This document shows positions 36,516-46,582 of a stretch of DNA of 64,000 nt, one piece after another. Source of the DNA: an uncultured bacterium (GTDB taxonomy: Bacteria > Actinomycetota > Coriobacteriia > Coriobacteriales > Coriobacteriaceae); contig CAJMOP010000001.1 in NCBI GenBank assembly GCA_905215115.1, positions 1-64,000 of the forward strand, written 5' to 3'. Each line of letters opens with the position of its first letter. Position 1 is the stretch's first letter. The notes beneath the pieces were generated by a model. It saw nothing but the letters and a program-made list of their open reading frames with translations, did not search any database and was not told the origin of the DNA. The position numbers and the translations under genes were made by a program.

Positions 36516-38192
36516 ATGGCTGATTCTATGTTCCACCAGCCCGTTATGGGTCGTCGCGCCTTTGTTGGCGGCACCCTCGCTGCGAGCTCCATGGCTTTTC
36601 TTGCCGCGTGCGGCAAGAAGGGCGGCGACGCTTCCGGATCTGACTCCGGTTCGACGCTGAACTTCTACATCAACAACCCGGTCTGCATCGACCCCTACAA
36701 CGTCCAGGAGGATCAGGGCACTCAGGTCGAGTACCAGCTCTTCGACGCTCTGACGGAGTACGACCCCGAGAAGGGCGAGATCGTTCCGCTGGCTTGCGAG
36801 TCCTTTGAGGCTAACGACGACGCCACCGAGTTCACCTTCAAGATCAAGAAGGCCAAGTTCCACAACGGTGACGACGTTACTTCCAAGTCCTTCAAGCTCG
36901 GTTGGGAGCGCCTGGTCAACACCAAGTCGGCCATCGCTACCGAGTATGGTCCTTCCGAGGTCTCCTACCACCTTTCCATGGTCGAGGGCTATGACGATCT
37001 GCTTGCCGGCAACGCTACCGAGCTCAGCGGTGTTACTTGCCCCGACGATGAGACCCTCGTCGTCAAGCTGTCTTCCGCTTACGCCGACTTCCCCTTCGTC
37101 GCCTCTCACCCGGCTCTGTCCCCGGTTCCCGAGTGCGCCGAGTCCGATGTCAAGAGCTTCTACCTTGCCCCGGTCGGTAACGGCCCGTTCATGATGGACG
37201 GCAAGTGGGAGGATGGTCAGGAGATCAACCTCAAGAAGTTTGACGATTACTATGGCGACAAGGCCAAGATCGACGCCATCCACTTCCAGGTCATCAAGGA
37301 CATGGAGACCGCTTACAAGGAGTTCCAGGCCGGTAACCTCGATGTCTGCGACGTTCCCGTTGCTCAGATCGATGCCGCCAAGAAGGACCGTGGCGAGTCC
37401 AAGGACGGTTACACCATGGGTGACGGCGAGCATATGCTGCTCGGTGCCGAGCCTTCCACGTACTATCTGACCTGCAACACCACGGCCGAGCCGTTCAATA
37501 ACGCCGACCTGCGCAAGGGCATCTCCCTGGCCATCAACCGTGAGGCCATCTGCAAGACCATCTTCAAGGGTACCCGTACCCCCGCCGACGGTATTGTTCC
37601 TCCGGGAATCGCCGGCTACAAGGAGGGCGCATGGGAGTTCTGCGCCTATGACGTCGACAAGGCTAACGAGTACCTCGACAAGGTCGCTCCCGCTGGCGCT
37701 AACGGCGATCGTGGCATTAGCGTGACCCTTTCCTACAACCAGGACGGTGGTCACAAGGAGATCATGGAGTCCATCATCGGCGACCTCGCCAAGGTTGGCG
37801 TTACCGCTGTCTCCGATACCCCTGAGTGGTCTGCCCTGCTCGAGCAGTATCAGAACTTCAACTATCAGTTCGGCCGTCTGGGCTGGATCGCCGATTACCC
37901 GATCATGGACAACTTCCTGTACCCGCTGTTCCACTCCGACTCCCTCGGTGGCGACAACCGCTCCGGTTACAGTAACCCCGAGTTCGATGCCAAGGTCGAC
38001 GAGGCCCGCACCACGGTTGATGACGAGGAGCGCATCGCCAAGATGCGGGAGGCCGACGCCATGGTCGCTGCTGACTGCCCGGTTATCCCGGTGATGTTCT
38101 ACACGCACACCATCGCTGGCTCTGACCGCGTCAAGCATCTCTATGTTGATCCGCAGAAGCACGCCGATCTGGGTACCGCCGAGCTCGCCTAA
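36516..38192 (+). CDS. Oligopeptide-binding lipoprotein OppA-type
   Basis: Family 5 extracytoplasmic binding protein of 558 aa for the downstream Opp importer. The signal peptide reads GRRAFVGGTLAASSMAFLAAC, with lipobox LAAC at about residue 30; the GRR pair hints at Tat export. The mature part has the SBP_bac_5 pattern (LFDALTEYDPEKGEIVP, FTFKIKKAKFHNGDDV, VGNGPFMMDG). It most resembles OppA of the peptide group. ATG 36516 has AAGGAGG 5 nt upstream. The 290-nt gap before it holds the secG terminator, a candidate promoter (TTGTGC/TATTGC near 36367-36394) and a GGTCCGC/GCGGACC inverted repeat (36403-36437). Confidence 0.88.
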   Translation: MADSMFHQPVMGRRAFVGGTLAASSMAFLAACGKKGGDASGSDSGSTLNFYINNPVCIDPYNVQEDQGTQVEYQLFDALTEYDPEKGEIVPLACESFEANDDATEFTFKIKKAKFHNGDDVTSKSFKLGWERLVNTKSAIATEYGPSEVSYHLSMVEGYDDLLAGNATELSGVTCPDDETLVVKLSSAYADFPFVASHPALSPVPECAESDVKSFYLAPVGNGPFMMDGKWEDGQEINLKKFDDYYGDKAKIDAIHFQVIKDMETAYKEFQAGNLDVCDVPVAQIDAAKKDRGESKDGYTMGDGEHMLLGAEPSTYYLTCNTTAEPFNNADLRKGISLAINREAICKTIFKGTRTPADGIVPPGIAGYKEGAWEFCAYDVDKANEYLDKVAPAGANGDRGISVTLSYNQDGGHKEIMESIIGDLAKVGVTAVSDTPEWSALLEQYQNFNYQFGRLGWIADYPIMDNFLYPLFHSDSLGGDNRSGYSNPEFDAKVDEARTTVDDEERIAKMREADAMVAADCPVIPVMFYTHTIAGSDRVKHLYVDPQKHADLGTAELA

Positions 38193-38290
38193 GGGTTTTG
38201 CAGCTTCCGTGAGGGTCAAGTATTTACGTAGACCTCATGGGAAACATACAGTTCTCCCTAACCTGGGGTAAACTGGCTGATGGTAATTTT

Positions 38291-38318
38291 GGGATGCCGG
38301 TCTGGCGATCGGCATCCC
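38291..38318 (+). terminator. Attenuator-like hairpin between oppA and oppB
   Basis: Perfect 9-bp stem GGGATGCCG / CGGCATCCC with a 10-nt loop, followed by ATTTAGGTT. As in the nan operon, it sits between the binding-protein gene and the permease genes. Confidence 0.5.
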
Positions 38319-38349
38319 ATTTAGGTTAATCCCTAGATAGGGGAGTGGT

Positions 38350-39387
38350 ATGGGTAAGTACATCGTTAAACGTGTGCTTCAGTTCATCCCGGTGTTTTTG
38401 GGCGTTACGCTGATTCTGTTCGCCCTCCAGAATATCGTGCCGGGAGATCCGATCAAGCTGATCGGTGGAGACAAGGCTCTGTCCCCCGAGGTGGAGCTTC
38501 AGCTTCGCGTTCGCTATCACCTGGTCCAGACGGACGAGGACGGCAACGCGATCCTTGACGAGAACGGCGACCCCGTTCAAACGTCGCTCGTGGACCGTTA
38601 CTTGTATTACATGAACGGCCTGCTTCATGGCGATCTGGGCAATTCGTACCAGCGCAAGCTGCCGGTTACGGAAATCTTTGCCCAGAAGTATCCGTATACG
38701 GTCAAACTTGCCGCGTGCGCCATCGTGCTCGAGGCAATCATGGGTATCGGTGCGGGTATCATTTCGGCGGTTAAGCGTTATTCCTTCTGGGATATTTTGG
38801 TAACGCTCACCACGTCGATTCTCGTTGCCGTCCCGGCCTTCTGGCTCGGTATGTTGCTGCAGCTGTTCTTTGGCGTCATTCTCAAGGACGCCACGGGCGG
38901 TGCATTCTCCATGCCGATCTCGGGTGCCGGCGGTTCCAGCTCTCAGTATCAGGATTGGATGCACTATGTGCTTCCGACCATCACGCTGGCTTCGGTTTCG
39001 ACCGCTTATGCCGCCCGCATTATGCGCTCGCAGCTGCTTGACGTCATGAACCAGGATTACATCCGTACGGCAAAGGCCAAGGGTCTCTCCAATCGCGCGA
39101 TCATTATCAAGCATGCGCTTAAGAATGCACTCATCCCCGTCGTTACCTATATTGGTGTCGACTTCGGCGGCATGCTTTCGGGCGCCATCCTGACCGAGAC
39201 GGTCTTTAACTGGCCCGGCATCGGCTTCGAGGTCTACCGCGCCATTAGCATGCGCGACTGGCCCATCGTTATGGGCGGCGTTACGCTCATTGTTGCCGTC
39301 GTTATGGTGATCAACCTGCTCGTCGACATTAGCTATGCATTCCTCGACCCGCGCATCCGCCTTGGCGGTCCGTCGGATAAGGCCTAA
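38350..39387 (+). CDS. Oligopeptide ABC transporter permease OppB-type
   Basis: Membrane permease of 345 aa. The N-terminal YIVKRVLQFIPVFLGVTLI is the usual first membrane segment. An extracellular insertion (LVQTDEDGNAILDENGDPVQ, about residues 58-77) is longer than in E. coli OppB. The EAA loop reads DYIRTAKAKGLSNRAIIIKH. It pairs with the next permease to form the channel. ATG 38350 follows a GGGGAG site; the oppC-type gene begins 14 nt after its stop. Confidence 0.9.
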   Translation: MGKYIVKRVLQFIPVFLGVTLILFALQNIVPGDPIKLIGGDKALSPEVELQLRVRYHLVQTDEDGNAILDENGDPVQTSLVDRYLYYMNGLLHGDLGNSYQRKLPVTEIFAQKYPYTVKLAACAIVLEAIMGIGAGIISAVKRYSFWDILVTLTTSILVAVPAFWLGMLLQLFFGVILKDATGGAFSMPISGAGGSSSQYQDWMHYVLPTITLASVSTAYAARIMRSQLLDVMNQDYIRTAKAKGLSNRAIIIKHALKNALIPVVTYIGVDFGGMLSGAILTETVFNWPGIGFEVYRAISMRDWPIVMGGVTLIVAVVMVINLLVDISYAFLDPRIRLGGPSDKA

Positions 39388-39401
39388 GGGAGGTACGTCT
39401 C

Positions 39402-40337
39402 ATGCAGGAAACTGATTCTCAGTCTCAGGAGCAGGCTACCGCCACCAAGGCCGCATCTGCTCCCGCCAAGTCCCGCACGCTGTGGGGCGACGCTTTTAAG
39501 CGTCTTCGTAAGAACAAGCTCGCCGTTATCGGTGTCTGCTGGATCATCATCGTTGTTGTGGTCGCCCTGACCGCCGATCTGTGGGCTAAGCCCTGGCTCG
39601 GCTCTCCTACGGCTTCTGACTCGACCACCATGGCCGAGACTTCGCTGCTGGCTCCGTGTGCCGAGCACCCGTTTGGCACCGACTCTCTTGGTCGTGACAT
39701 TCTCGTCCGTGTTATCTACGGTGCACGCGTTTCGCTTTCCGTCGGTATTATGGCCACCGCCATCTCTACGGTGATCGGTCTGGTCATGGGCGCCCTGGCC
39801 GGTTTCTATGGCGGCATCTGGGATACGATCATCATGCGCTGTGCGGACATCTTCCTGGCGTTCCCGTACGTGCTGTTCGTTGTTGCCATGATTGCCGTTA
39901 TCGGTCGTGGTCTTCAGAATGTCTTCATCGCCATCGGTATTCTCGGCTGGCCCTCGATTGCCCGTGTCTTCCGATCTGCGATCCTAACGGTCAAAGAGAA
40001 CGACTATGTTGACGCCGCTCGCGCCATGGGTGCATCCGATGCCCGCATCGTAATGCGCCATATTTTCCCGAACTCCGTTGCTTCCATCGTGGTCTACGCG
40101 ACCATGAACATCGGTGGCGCCATTCTGACCGAGTCCGCTCTGTCCTTCCTCGGCATGGGCGTTATTCCGCCTACGCCTTCGTGGGGCTCCATGATTCAGG
40201 ACGGTCAGCAGTATCTTCTGACTGCTCCCTGGATGATGATCATGCCCGGTTTGGCAATTCTCTCGACGGTGCTCGCCTTCACCCTGCTGGGTGACGGTCT
40301 GCGCGACGCCCTCGACGTCAAGATGAAGGACGCATAA
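39402..40337 (+). CDS. Oligopeptide ABC transporter permease OppC-type
   Basis: Second permease, 311 aa. An Ala/Ser/Gln-rich cytoplasmic tail of about 25 residues precedes TLWGDAFKRLRKNKLAVIG, the OppC-type N-terminal motif, then about six membrane segments. It has HPFGTDSLGRDILVRVIYGAR and the EAA loop DYVDAARAMGASDARIVMRH. ATG 39402 follows GGGAGG. It ends 2 nt before the OppD-type gene. Confidence 0.92.
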   Translation: MQETDSQSQEQATATKAASAPAKSRTLWGDAFKRLRKNKLAVIGVCWIIIVVVVALTADLWAKPWLGSPTASDSTTMAETSLLAPCAEHPFGTDSLGRDILVRVIYGARVSLSVGIMATAISTVIGLVMGALAGFYGGIWDTIIMRCADIFLAFPYVLFVVAMIAVIGRGLQNVFIAIGILGWPSIARVFRSAILTVKENDYVDAARAMGASDARIVMRHIFPNSVASIVVYATMNIGGAILTESALSFLGMGVIPPTPSWGSMIQDGQQYLLTAPWMMIMPGLAILSTVLAFTLLGDGLRDALDVKMKDA

Positions 40338-40339
40338 GG

Positions 40340-41431
40340 ATGAAGAAGAACAAGAACTATGTGGACCTGAAGGACCAGCCGGTTCCCGAGGGCCAGCATC
40401 TGCTCGAGGTCGATGACCTTAAGATGTATTTCCACACCGAGGATGGCGTTGTTCGCGCTGTCGATGGCGTGTCCTACACGCTCGATCGCGGTGAGACCCT
40501 GGGTGTCGTCGGTGAGTCCGGCTCTGGTAAGTCCGTGACCGCCATGACCATCATGGGCCTCATCTCGATGCCTCCGGGAAAGATTGAGGGCGGCGACGTT
40601 CGCTACCGCGGTCGTTCGATCCTCGAGATGACCGAGGAAGAAATGCAGCATATTCGCGGCAACGATATCGCGATGATCTTCCAGGATCCTATGACCTCCC
40701 TGAACCCGGTCTATAAGATCGGCAAGCAGGTGGGCGAGGGACTTCGTCTGCACCGTGGCTACTCCAAGCAGGAGGCGCTCAAGCGAGCCACCGAGCTTTT
40801 GGACCTCGTTGGCATTCCCGAGCCCGAGAAGCGCGTCAACGAGTATCCGCACCAGTTCTCTGGTGGCATGCGTCAGCGCGTCATGATTGCCATGGCGCTT
40901 GCCTGCGATCCCGATATCCTGATTGCCGATGAGCCCACGACTGCTCTGGACGTTACCATCCAGGCTCAGATTATTGAGCTGATGCAGGAAATGCAGGAGA
41001 AGAACGGCAACGCCATTATCATGATCACCCACGACCTTGGCGTTGTCGCCGATATGGCCGATAAGATCATGGTTATGTACGCCGGCCGTCCCGTCGAGTT
41101 CGGTACTGCCGAAGAGATCTTCTACGAGAGCCGTCATCCCTACACCTGGGGCCTTATCCGCTCCATCCCGGAGCAGGCCATCGAGGAGAAGAAGCCGCTG
41201 ACGCCGATTCACGGCAACCCGCCTTCGCTCATGAACCTGCCCGAGGGCTGCGTCTTCTCTCCTCGCTGCCCCTATGCGACGGACAAGTGCCGCAAGCAGC
41301 GCCCCGAGCGCGTTGTCACCGAGTCCGGCCACTATTCTGCGTGCCATTATTCCGGTGACCCCGAGTTCCTCAAGAACGCGCCTGAGACGTCCCGCACGCG
41401 CAAGGATTCCAAGAAGGGAGGCGAGGCGTAA
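40340..41431 (+). CDS. Oligopeptide ABC transporter ATPase OppD-type
   Basis: Nucleotide-binding subunit of 363 aa. Walker A GESGSGKS, signature [15 protein letters not shown], Walker [13 protein letters not shown] and an H-loop (ITHD) are present. The oligopeptide-type C-terminal extension contains four Cys ([15 protein letters not shown]...CHY), a region that in related proteins can bind an Fe-S cluster. The last gene of the operon begins directly after its stop. Confidence 0.93.
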   Translation: MKKNKNYVDLKDQPVPEGQHLLEVDDLKMYFHTEDGVVRAVDGVSYTLDRGETLGVVGESGSGKSVTAMTIMGLISMPPGKIEGGDVRYRGRSILEMTEEEMQHIRGNDIAMIFQDPMTSLNPVYKIGKQVGEGLRLHRGYSKQEALKRATELLDLVGIPEPEKRVNEYPHQFSGGMRQRVMIAMALACDPDILIADEPTTALDVTIQAQIIELMQEMQEKNGNAIIMITHDLGVVADMADKIMVMYAGRPVEFGTAEEIFYESRHPYTWGLIRSIPEQAIEEKKPLTPIHGNPPSLMNLPEGCVFSPRCPYATDKCRKQRPERVVTESGHYSACHYSGDPEFLKNAPETSRTRKDSKKGGEA

Positions 41432-42460
<1,029 letters not shown>

Positions 42461-42476
42461 TCGGTTGTTCTCGTCC

Positions 42477-42600
42477 GGGCCCGCCTGGTGTTACTTTTCA
42501 GAACGTCCTCGGACATGTCGGAAGCCCCGCTGCGCGCTACGCGCTGCGGGGCTTCCTCCGTCCTGCGGAATGTTCTGAAAAGCAACACCAGGGCGGGCCC
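42477..42600 (+). repeat. Large stem-loop SL1 (family with conserved loop boxes)
   Basis: Outer arms 42477-42504 and about 42573-42600 pair almost fully (GGGCCCGCC, TGGTGTT, CTTTTCAGAAC against their complements, one bulge and two mismatches). An inner 11-bp stem GGAAGCCCCGC / GCGGGGCTTCC (42520-42530, 42546-42556) follows. The internal loop carries CGTCCTCGGACATG (42504-42517) on the left and CCTGCGGAATG (42562-42572) on the right. No T-run follows. See SL2-SL5. Confidence 0.8.
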
Positions 42601-42666
42601 TGCGTTAACGCGGCAGAGGGGAGTGAGATTCCTTGATCGCTCACTTAATCTAATAGGAAAGTTAGT

Positions 42667-42692
42667 GAGGCCGGAGCTTTGGCTCCGGCCTC
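42667..42692 (+). repeat. Hairpin in oppF-tRNA-Leu gap
   Basis: Perfect 11-bp stem GAGGCCGGAGC / GCTCCGGCCTC with loop TTTG. A second hairpin GGCTCGGC-TTT-GCCGAGCC follows at 42703-42721. No T-run follows either; they add to the density of secondary structure in this 587-nt gap. Confidence 0.6.
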
Positions 42693-42781
42693 CCCATATA
42701 AGGGCTCGGCTTTGCCGAGCCACCAAATTTGCATCAGCCCCAGAACATGTTTGAGAACTGTGCCTGGAGTATGTGTTGGTA

Positions 42782-42906
42782 GGCCCCGAATCGGTGTTGC
42801 CTCCCGGCGCATTCCGCAGGGGGAGCGATATTTTGCAGCACGAAGTGCGTAGCAAAATATCGCCCATGCCCGAGGACGCGCCGGGAGGCAACACCGATTC
42901 GGGGCC
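42782..42906 (-). repeat. Large stem-loop SL2 (inverted relative to SL1)
   Basis: A perfect 29-bp outer arm (42782-42810 and 42878-42906, beginning GGCCCCGAATCGGTGTTGCC) encloses a perfect 12-bp inner stem GCGATATTTTGC / GCAAAATATCGC (42825-42836, 42852-42863) and a small GCAC-GAA-GTGC tip. On the minus strand the loop boxes read CGTCCTCGGGCATG (42865-42878) and CCTGCGGAATG (42810-42820), matching SL1 although the arms differ. Confidence 0.85.
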
Positions 42907-42944
42907 GGGCATACGGATCTACCTGCGCATTTACAAATTCGTAA

Positions 42945-42993
42945 ACTTTTTTGAAAAAAGTGCTTGCACAGTTCTCGAATCATAGGTTATTAT
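42945..42993 (+). promoter_or_regulatory. tRNA-Leu promoter with A/T palindrome
   Basis: ACTTTTTTGAAAAAAGT (42945-42961) is followed by -35 TTGCAC (42964-42969) and -10 TATTAT (42988-42993) with an 18-nt spacer. The same upstream element is found at the other two tRNA promoters. Confidence 0.75.
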
Positions 42994-43047
42994 CTTCCTC
43001 GTTGAACGCGCGGGTCCAACAAAACGAACCGCGAAACAACATAGCAT

Positions 43048-43137
43048 GTCGGAGTGGCGGAATTGGCAGACGCGCTAGCTTGAGGTGCTAGTGACCGCTT
43101 TTTGGTCATGCGGGTTCAAGTCCCGCCTCCGACACCA
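43048..43137 (+). tRNA. tRNA-Leu (anticodon GAG)
   Basis: A 90-nt class II tRNA. The acceptor stem GTCGGAG / CTCCGAC, anticodon arm CTAGC-TTGAGGT-GCTAG, a long variable arm (GACCGCTTTTTGGTC), the T-arm GGGTTCAAGTCCC and an encoded CCA are all visible. Confidence 0.95.
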
Positions 43138-43148
43138 TCGCATTTGAG

Positions 43149-43170
43149 AAGCCTCTTCGGAGGCTTTTTT
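43149..43170 (+). terminator. Terminator after tRNA-Leu
   Basis: 7-bp stem AAGCCTC-TTCG-GAGGCTT with a stable TTCG tetraloop and TTTT. Confidence 0.85.
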
Positions 43171-43196
43171 GTTACCGATAGACGGTGAGGTCCACG

Positions 43197-45542
43197 ATGG
43201 AAACGCTTGAACGCAACGAGTGGGCAGACGTTGCCCAACTAGTCGAGATCACGAGCGATGCTGTCATCATCTGCGAGCTCGACGGAACCATTCTGCATGT
43301 GAATAATCGCTTACTTGGTTTGATGTGCGAGGAACGCGCCGACGTCATCGGCGGAGATGTTAAAGACGTCCTGTACTCGTCCGCTTTTGAACGTGCGACG
43401 GAACATCGTCTGCCATTTGAAACTGATGGCTCCGAGAACGAACTGATGCTCAAGCTGAGTGACGGCTCTTTTATTCCCGTCTTGGTTCGTGCGGGCTCCG
43501 TAACGCCTCCACACATCTTTGGGCGCCGCGCACCACGTGTCCTGGTGGCGCTTCACAGTATCGAGGAACAGTATTCTCACGACCGGCAACTCAAGCGTGC
43601 GCTTTCGGAGCTTAGAGTGGCGAACAAGCGCCTCTCTGGCACGCTCTCGGTCATTATGAGTACCGTGGGCTCCGATGAGCTGCCCAGCCTACTTGATACC
43701 GTTTTGAACCAGCTTGTAGGAACGCTCGATGCTTCGGGTGCCGCTATCTATTTTTCTGAGAGCGGTGGTTTTAAACTTCGCGGTGTTTCCAAGGAGCTGT
43801 ACGACAGCTACCTGCCTGAGTTTTTGCCGTATGGCGCTGGCATTCCGACGTATGTTCTTCGTGAGTCGCGTGCCTGTCGCTTGTCGATTCAACAGGACCT
43901 TGAGGGTGATAAGGTCGCCTCCGGTATGTTCATGGATCTGGACAATCGTTCTAAGCACCTGTTGCGCATGCAGGATATGCCTCCGTACCGCAGCGAGATC
44001 TGTCTTCCCGTTTTTTACGGTACGCAGATCCTTGGCGTGCTGGAAGTTGGTTGGAAACGCCCTCAGGCACCGCTCGCCTATGACGTTAATGTGCTCGAGG
44101 TCATTTGCGATTACCTGTCTATCCAGCTGGTCGGCATGGCATCGAGCCTTCGCTCCCGTCGCACGGCCGAGCTTGGCCGCTCGCTCAATGTCTTGCGTGA
44201 CGAGTTGTTTACCTTTCTAGACGATTCCGCCGCGGCTACCCAGGCGGTATCGTCCGAGATCTGCAATATGCTCAACTGCCATTTTTGCCCTATTGAGTAT
44301 GACGCCAGTCTGGATTCCTACGTCATAGATTTTGAAGGCGGCAGTCGCGTTGCTTTGCCGGACGATCCCGAGAAGCTTTTCTTTTCCACGACGGCGCCAG
44401 CGGCACGTCTGGGGGCTGGCCCTGATGGCTTTGAGGCATCTGTTTTGGGCGGCACGAGCGCCGAGGACCTTAAACACGTCCGTATAACTCGCGTTGACGA
44501 ATCGATGCCTATGGGAGGCTGGCTTAGGGCGCATGGCCTGCCTTGCCAGGGTCTCTACGTCGACGCCGGCATCGAGGCGGGGCGCCCGCGCCCTGAGGGC
44601 GATGGCAAGCACAGTAACGACGCGATCGTTCCTGCTTCTGTTGCGAAGGGCCCGACGACGCGCGCGCTGCTGCTTCGTGATGGTAGCCAAGAGCCGATTG
44701 ATGACCTTGAATATGACTACTTGGTGCACTTGGCTCATGACTTTGAACTGATCTATGAAGGCGAATCTCAAAAGCGTGAGGAGCGCCATATCGCTCAGAC
44801 CCTCCAGATTGGCATGAGAAATTCACTGGGGGATGTTCCGGGAATCGCCGCCGATTCGGTGTACCTGTCGGCCACGAACTCGGCGTTGGTCGGCGGCGAT
44901 TTCTATACGCTCATCCGTCTTCCCGACGATTGCGCCGTCATGATTCTGGGCGATGTGTCTGGCAAAGGCATTGAGGCTGCATCGATGTCCGCGCTCGTCA
45001 AGACGGCCCTGACGGCATATGCCTGGGAGGGCGCTGGACCGGCCCGCATGGCACGCTCCCTTAACAGCATGCTCATGGGCTTTTCGAGGGTCGAGACGTT
45101 CGTGACGGCCTTTATCGCCAAGATTGACCTTAAAGCCGGACGCGCAACGTATTGTTCGGCGGGCCATCCTCCGACCATGGTCATCAGGCCAGAGTCGATG
45201 CCGCTGGGTGGCGGCGAGGCCCGTGGGGGGGAGGTCGAGCTGCTTGGATGCCAATCGGGGGTAATCGGTGCCTTTGAGAGCATGGTATACGAGACAGGCG
45301 TGTTTACGTTCGCTCCTGGTGACATGCTATTTATGTACACCGACGGAACAATCGAAGCGCGTGACCGCTCGGGTGCTTTCTTTGGCGAGCAGCGCCTTCG
45401 CGACCTTCTGCTCTCTGTCTCGGGTGAGGGCGTGTCGGGCATTTGCGGCAAGGTCTTGGGCGAGCTTGACCGATTTACCGAATCGGCGCTGGACGATGAC
45501 ATTGCATTGGTGTCCCTTGAGTTTTTACGGGGTCGTTCATAG
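43197..45542 (+). CDS. PAS-GAF-PP2C (SpoIIE/RsbU-type) protein phosphatase
   Basis: A 781-aa sensor phosphatase. Residues about 10-115 form a PAS domain (LVEITSDAVIICELDGTILHVNN), about 150-320 a GAF domain (LPSLLDTVLNQLVGTLDASGAAIYF), about 330-550 a linker with no clear family (perhaps a degenerate second GAF), and about 565-781 a SpoIIE-type PP2C domain. The phosphatase motifs are GGDFYT (usually GGDFYD), ILGDVSGKG, FMYTDGTIEA and LDDDIALV. It would dephosphorylate a STAS-domain antagonist in a partner switch, and such a domain is encoded next. No membrane segment or receiver domain is seen, so the signal is probably cytoplasmic. GGTGAGG precedes ATG 43197. Confidence 0.87.
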   Translation: METLERNEWADVAQLVEITSDAVIICELDGTILHVNNRLLGLMCEERADVIGGDVKDVLYSSAFERATEHRLPFETDGSENELMLKLSDGSFIPVLVRAGSVTPPHIFGRRAPRVLVALHSIEEQYSHDRQLKRALSELRVANKRLSGTLSVIMSTVGSDELPSLLDTVLNQLVGTLDASGAAIYFSESGGFKLRGVSKELYDSYLPEFLPYGAGIPTYVLRESRACRLSIQQDLEGDKVASGMFMDLDNRSKHLLRMQDMPPYRSEICLPVFYGTQILGVLEVGWKRPQAPLAYDVNVLEVICDYLSIQLVGMASSLRSRRTAELGRSLNVLRDELFTFLDDSAAATQAVSSEICNMLNCHFCPIEYDASLDSYVIDFEGGSRVALPDDPEKLFFSTTAPAARLGAGPDGFEASVLGGTSAEDLKHVRITRVDESMPMGGWLRAHGLPCQGLYVDAGIEAGRPRPEGDGKHSNDAIVPASVAKGPTTRALLLRDGSQEPIDDLEYDYLVHLAHDFELIYEGESQKREERHIAQTLQIGMRNSLGDVPGIAADSVYLSATNSALVGGDFYTLIRLPDDCAVMILGDVSGKGIEAASMSALVKTALTAYAWEGAGPARMARSLNSMLMGFSRVETFVTAFIAKIDLKAGRATYCSAGHPPTMVIRPESMPLGGGEARGGEVELLGCQSGVIGAFESMVYETGVFTFAPGDMLFMYTDGTIEARDRSGAFFGEQRLRDLLLSVSGEGVSGICGKVLGELDRFTESALDDDIALVSLEFLRGRS

Positions 45543-45620
45543 ACGACGCTGGGCGGGCTGAATCCGTACGGTTGGGGAAACGAATGCATCGAGTGGGCTT
45601 TTTTGGGGAACCATGGTCGT

Positions 45621-46367
45621 ATGAATGAGTGGAATGACATAGCGGTTTTGACGCCACCAGGCGATATCGACATCGCCACGGTGCCTGCGCTGCGTCGGCG
45701 GTTGGATGCTTTGATTGGCCGCGGCGTGCGTCGTGTCGTCATCAACTGTCAGGCTGTTAGCTTTATCGATTCGACGGGCCTGGCATTCCTGCTTACGCGC
45801 GCTCGTGAGCTCATGAGGCGAGAAGGCCTGCTTTCGCTCGTCAATGCATCAGGTGAAGTTGTTCGCTTTTTGGAGATTGCTCGTCTTGTCGATATCCTTC
45901 ATGTCGCGGGGCCGGCACGGGAGTCTATTCCCGCCATTCCGGTGGGGGAGCTGCCTCGCTGGAGTAAGAGCGTCGAGGTCCGTCAGGGTATCGAGAATCT
46001 TCCATACTACCGACATCGTATCGCCGAACTCCTTGAATCGCTTCCGTTGCGCCGTGACGAGCGCTACGATGTCGCATTGGCGTCGGGGGAGGCGCTGGGT
46101 AATGCCTATGACCATGCGGGCGGTATCGGGTGCGTCCTGACGGTTCAGGCCTATAGCGATCGCGTTGTGGTTGAGGTGCTTGATCGAGGTGCCGGCTATT
46201 CTATCGATGAAACGAGCGAACCGGTCGCATCAGAGGAGCGCGGCCGTGGTATCAAGCTTATGCGTATGCTCGTCGATAACGTGGAGGTTGCTCGTTGTAC
46301 GGACGGCGCCGGCACGCGCGTGCAGATGGTGAAGCTGTTTAGCGGAGCGCTGGAATCGTGTGCCTAG
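45621..46367 (+). CDS. STAS-HATPase fusion: anti-sigma antagonist joined to anti-sigma kinase
   Basis: A 248-aa protein joining two usually separate partner-switch components. Residues about 1-100 are a STAS domain (ILHVAGPA at its end) with the phosphorylatable Ser in NCQAVSFIDSTGLAFLL. Residues about 120-248 are an RsbW/SpoIIAB-like HATPase_c domain with ASGEALGNAYDHA (N-box), LDRGAGYS (G1-type) and ERGRGIKLMRML (G2). The adjacent PP2C phosphatase is its probable partner. No sigma factor gene is near. ATG 45621 is preferred; TTG 45603 is in frame. It could serve a sigma factor or act as a general switch in cis. Confidence 0.82.
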   Translation: MNEWNDIAVLTPPGDIDIATVPALRRRLDALIGRGVRRVVINCQAVSFIDSTGLAFLLTRARELMRREGLLSLVNASGEVVRFLEIARLVDILHVAGPARESIPAIPVGELPRWSKSVEVRQGIENLPYYRHRIAELLESLPLRRDERYDVALASGEALGNAYDHAGGIGCVLTVQAYSDRVVVEVLDRGAGYSIDETSEPVASEERGRGIKLMRMLVDNVEVARCTDGAGTRVQMVKLFSGALESCA

Positions 46368-46412
46368 CCAATCGCTTTAGCGCGTTTAGCTACTAAGAAC
46401 ATGCGGCAGACA

Positions 46413-46460
46413 AGTTTTTTGAAAAAAGTACTTGCGTCTTTTGGACAACTCGCGTAAATT
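46413..46460 (+). promoter_or_regulatory. Promoter of tRNA-Gly/Cys/Gly cluster
   Basis: AGTTTTTTGAAAAAAGT (46413-46429), -35 TTGCGT (46432-46437), 17-nt spacer, -10 TAAATT (46455-46460), 12 nt before the tRNA. Confidence 0.75.
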
Positions 46461-46472
46461 AATAACCCGCAA

Positions 46473-46548
46473 GCGGACATGGCTCAGTTGGTAGAGCACA
46501 ACCTTGCCAAGGTTGGGGTCGCGGGTTCGAGCCCCGTTGTCCGCTCCA
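46473..46548 (+). tRNA. tRNA-Gly (anticodon GCC), copy 1
   Basis: 76 nt with acceptor GCGGACA / TGTCCGC, D-arm GCTCAGTTGGTAGAGC, anticodon arm CAACC-TTGCCAA-GGTTG, T-arm GCGGGTTCGAGCCCCGT and encoded CCA. The same sequence recurs at 46699 and 48983. Confidence 0.96.
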
Positions 46549-46558
46549 TTGCATTTCC

Positions 46559-46581
46559 GGACCGTTTAGGCGGTCCTTTTT
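46559..46581 (+). terminator. Terminator between tRNA-Gly and tRNA-Cys
   Basis: 6-bp stem GGACCG / CGGTCC, then TTTTT. It stops one base before tRNA-Cys, so it may mostly be a processing or partial-termination signal. Confidence 0.65.
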
Positions 46582-46582
46582 A

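Noticed and set aside
36495..38219. A 574-codon open frame antisense to the oppA-type gene
   Set aside because: Codon-bias shadow: Val/Leu/Gly/Asp-rich with no domain, while the plus strand encodes a complete lipoprotein.
42477..42906. SL1 and SL2 as ordinary intrinsic terminators
   Set aside because: They are far longer than terminators, have internal loops with conserved boxes, and lack a T-run on either strand. They may still influence transcription.
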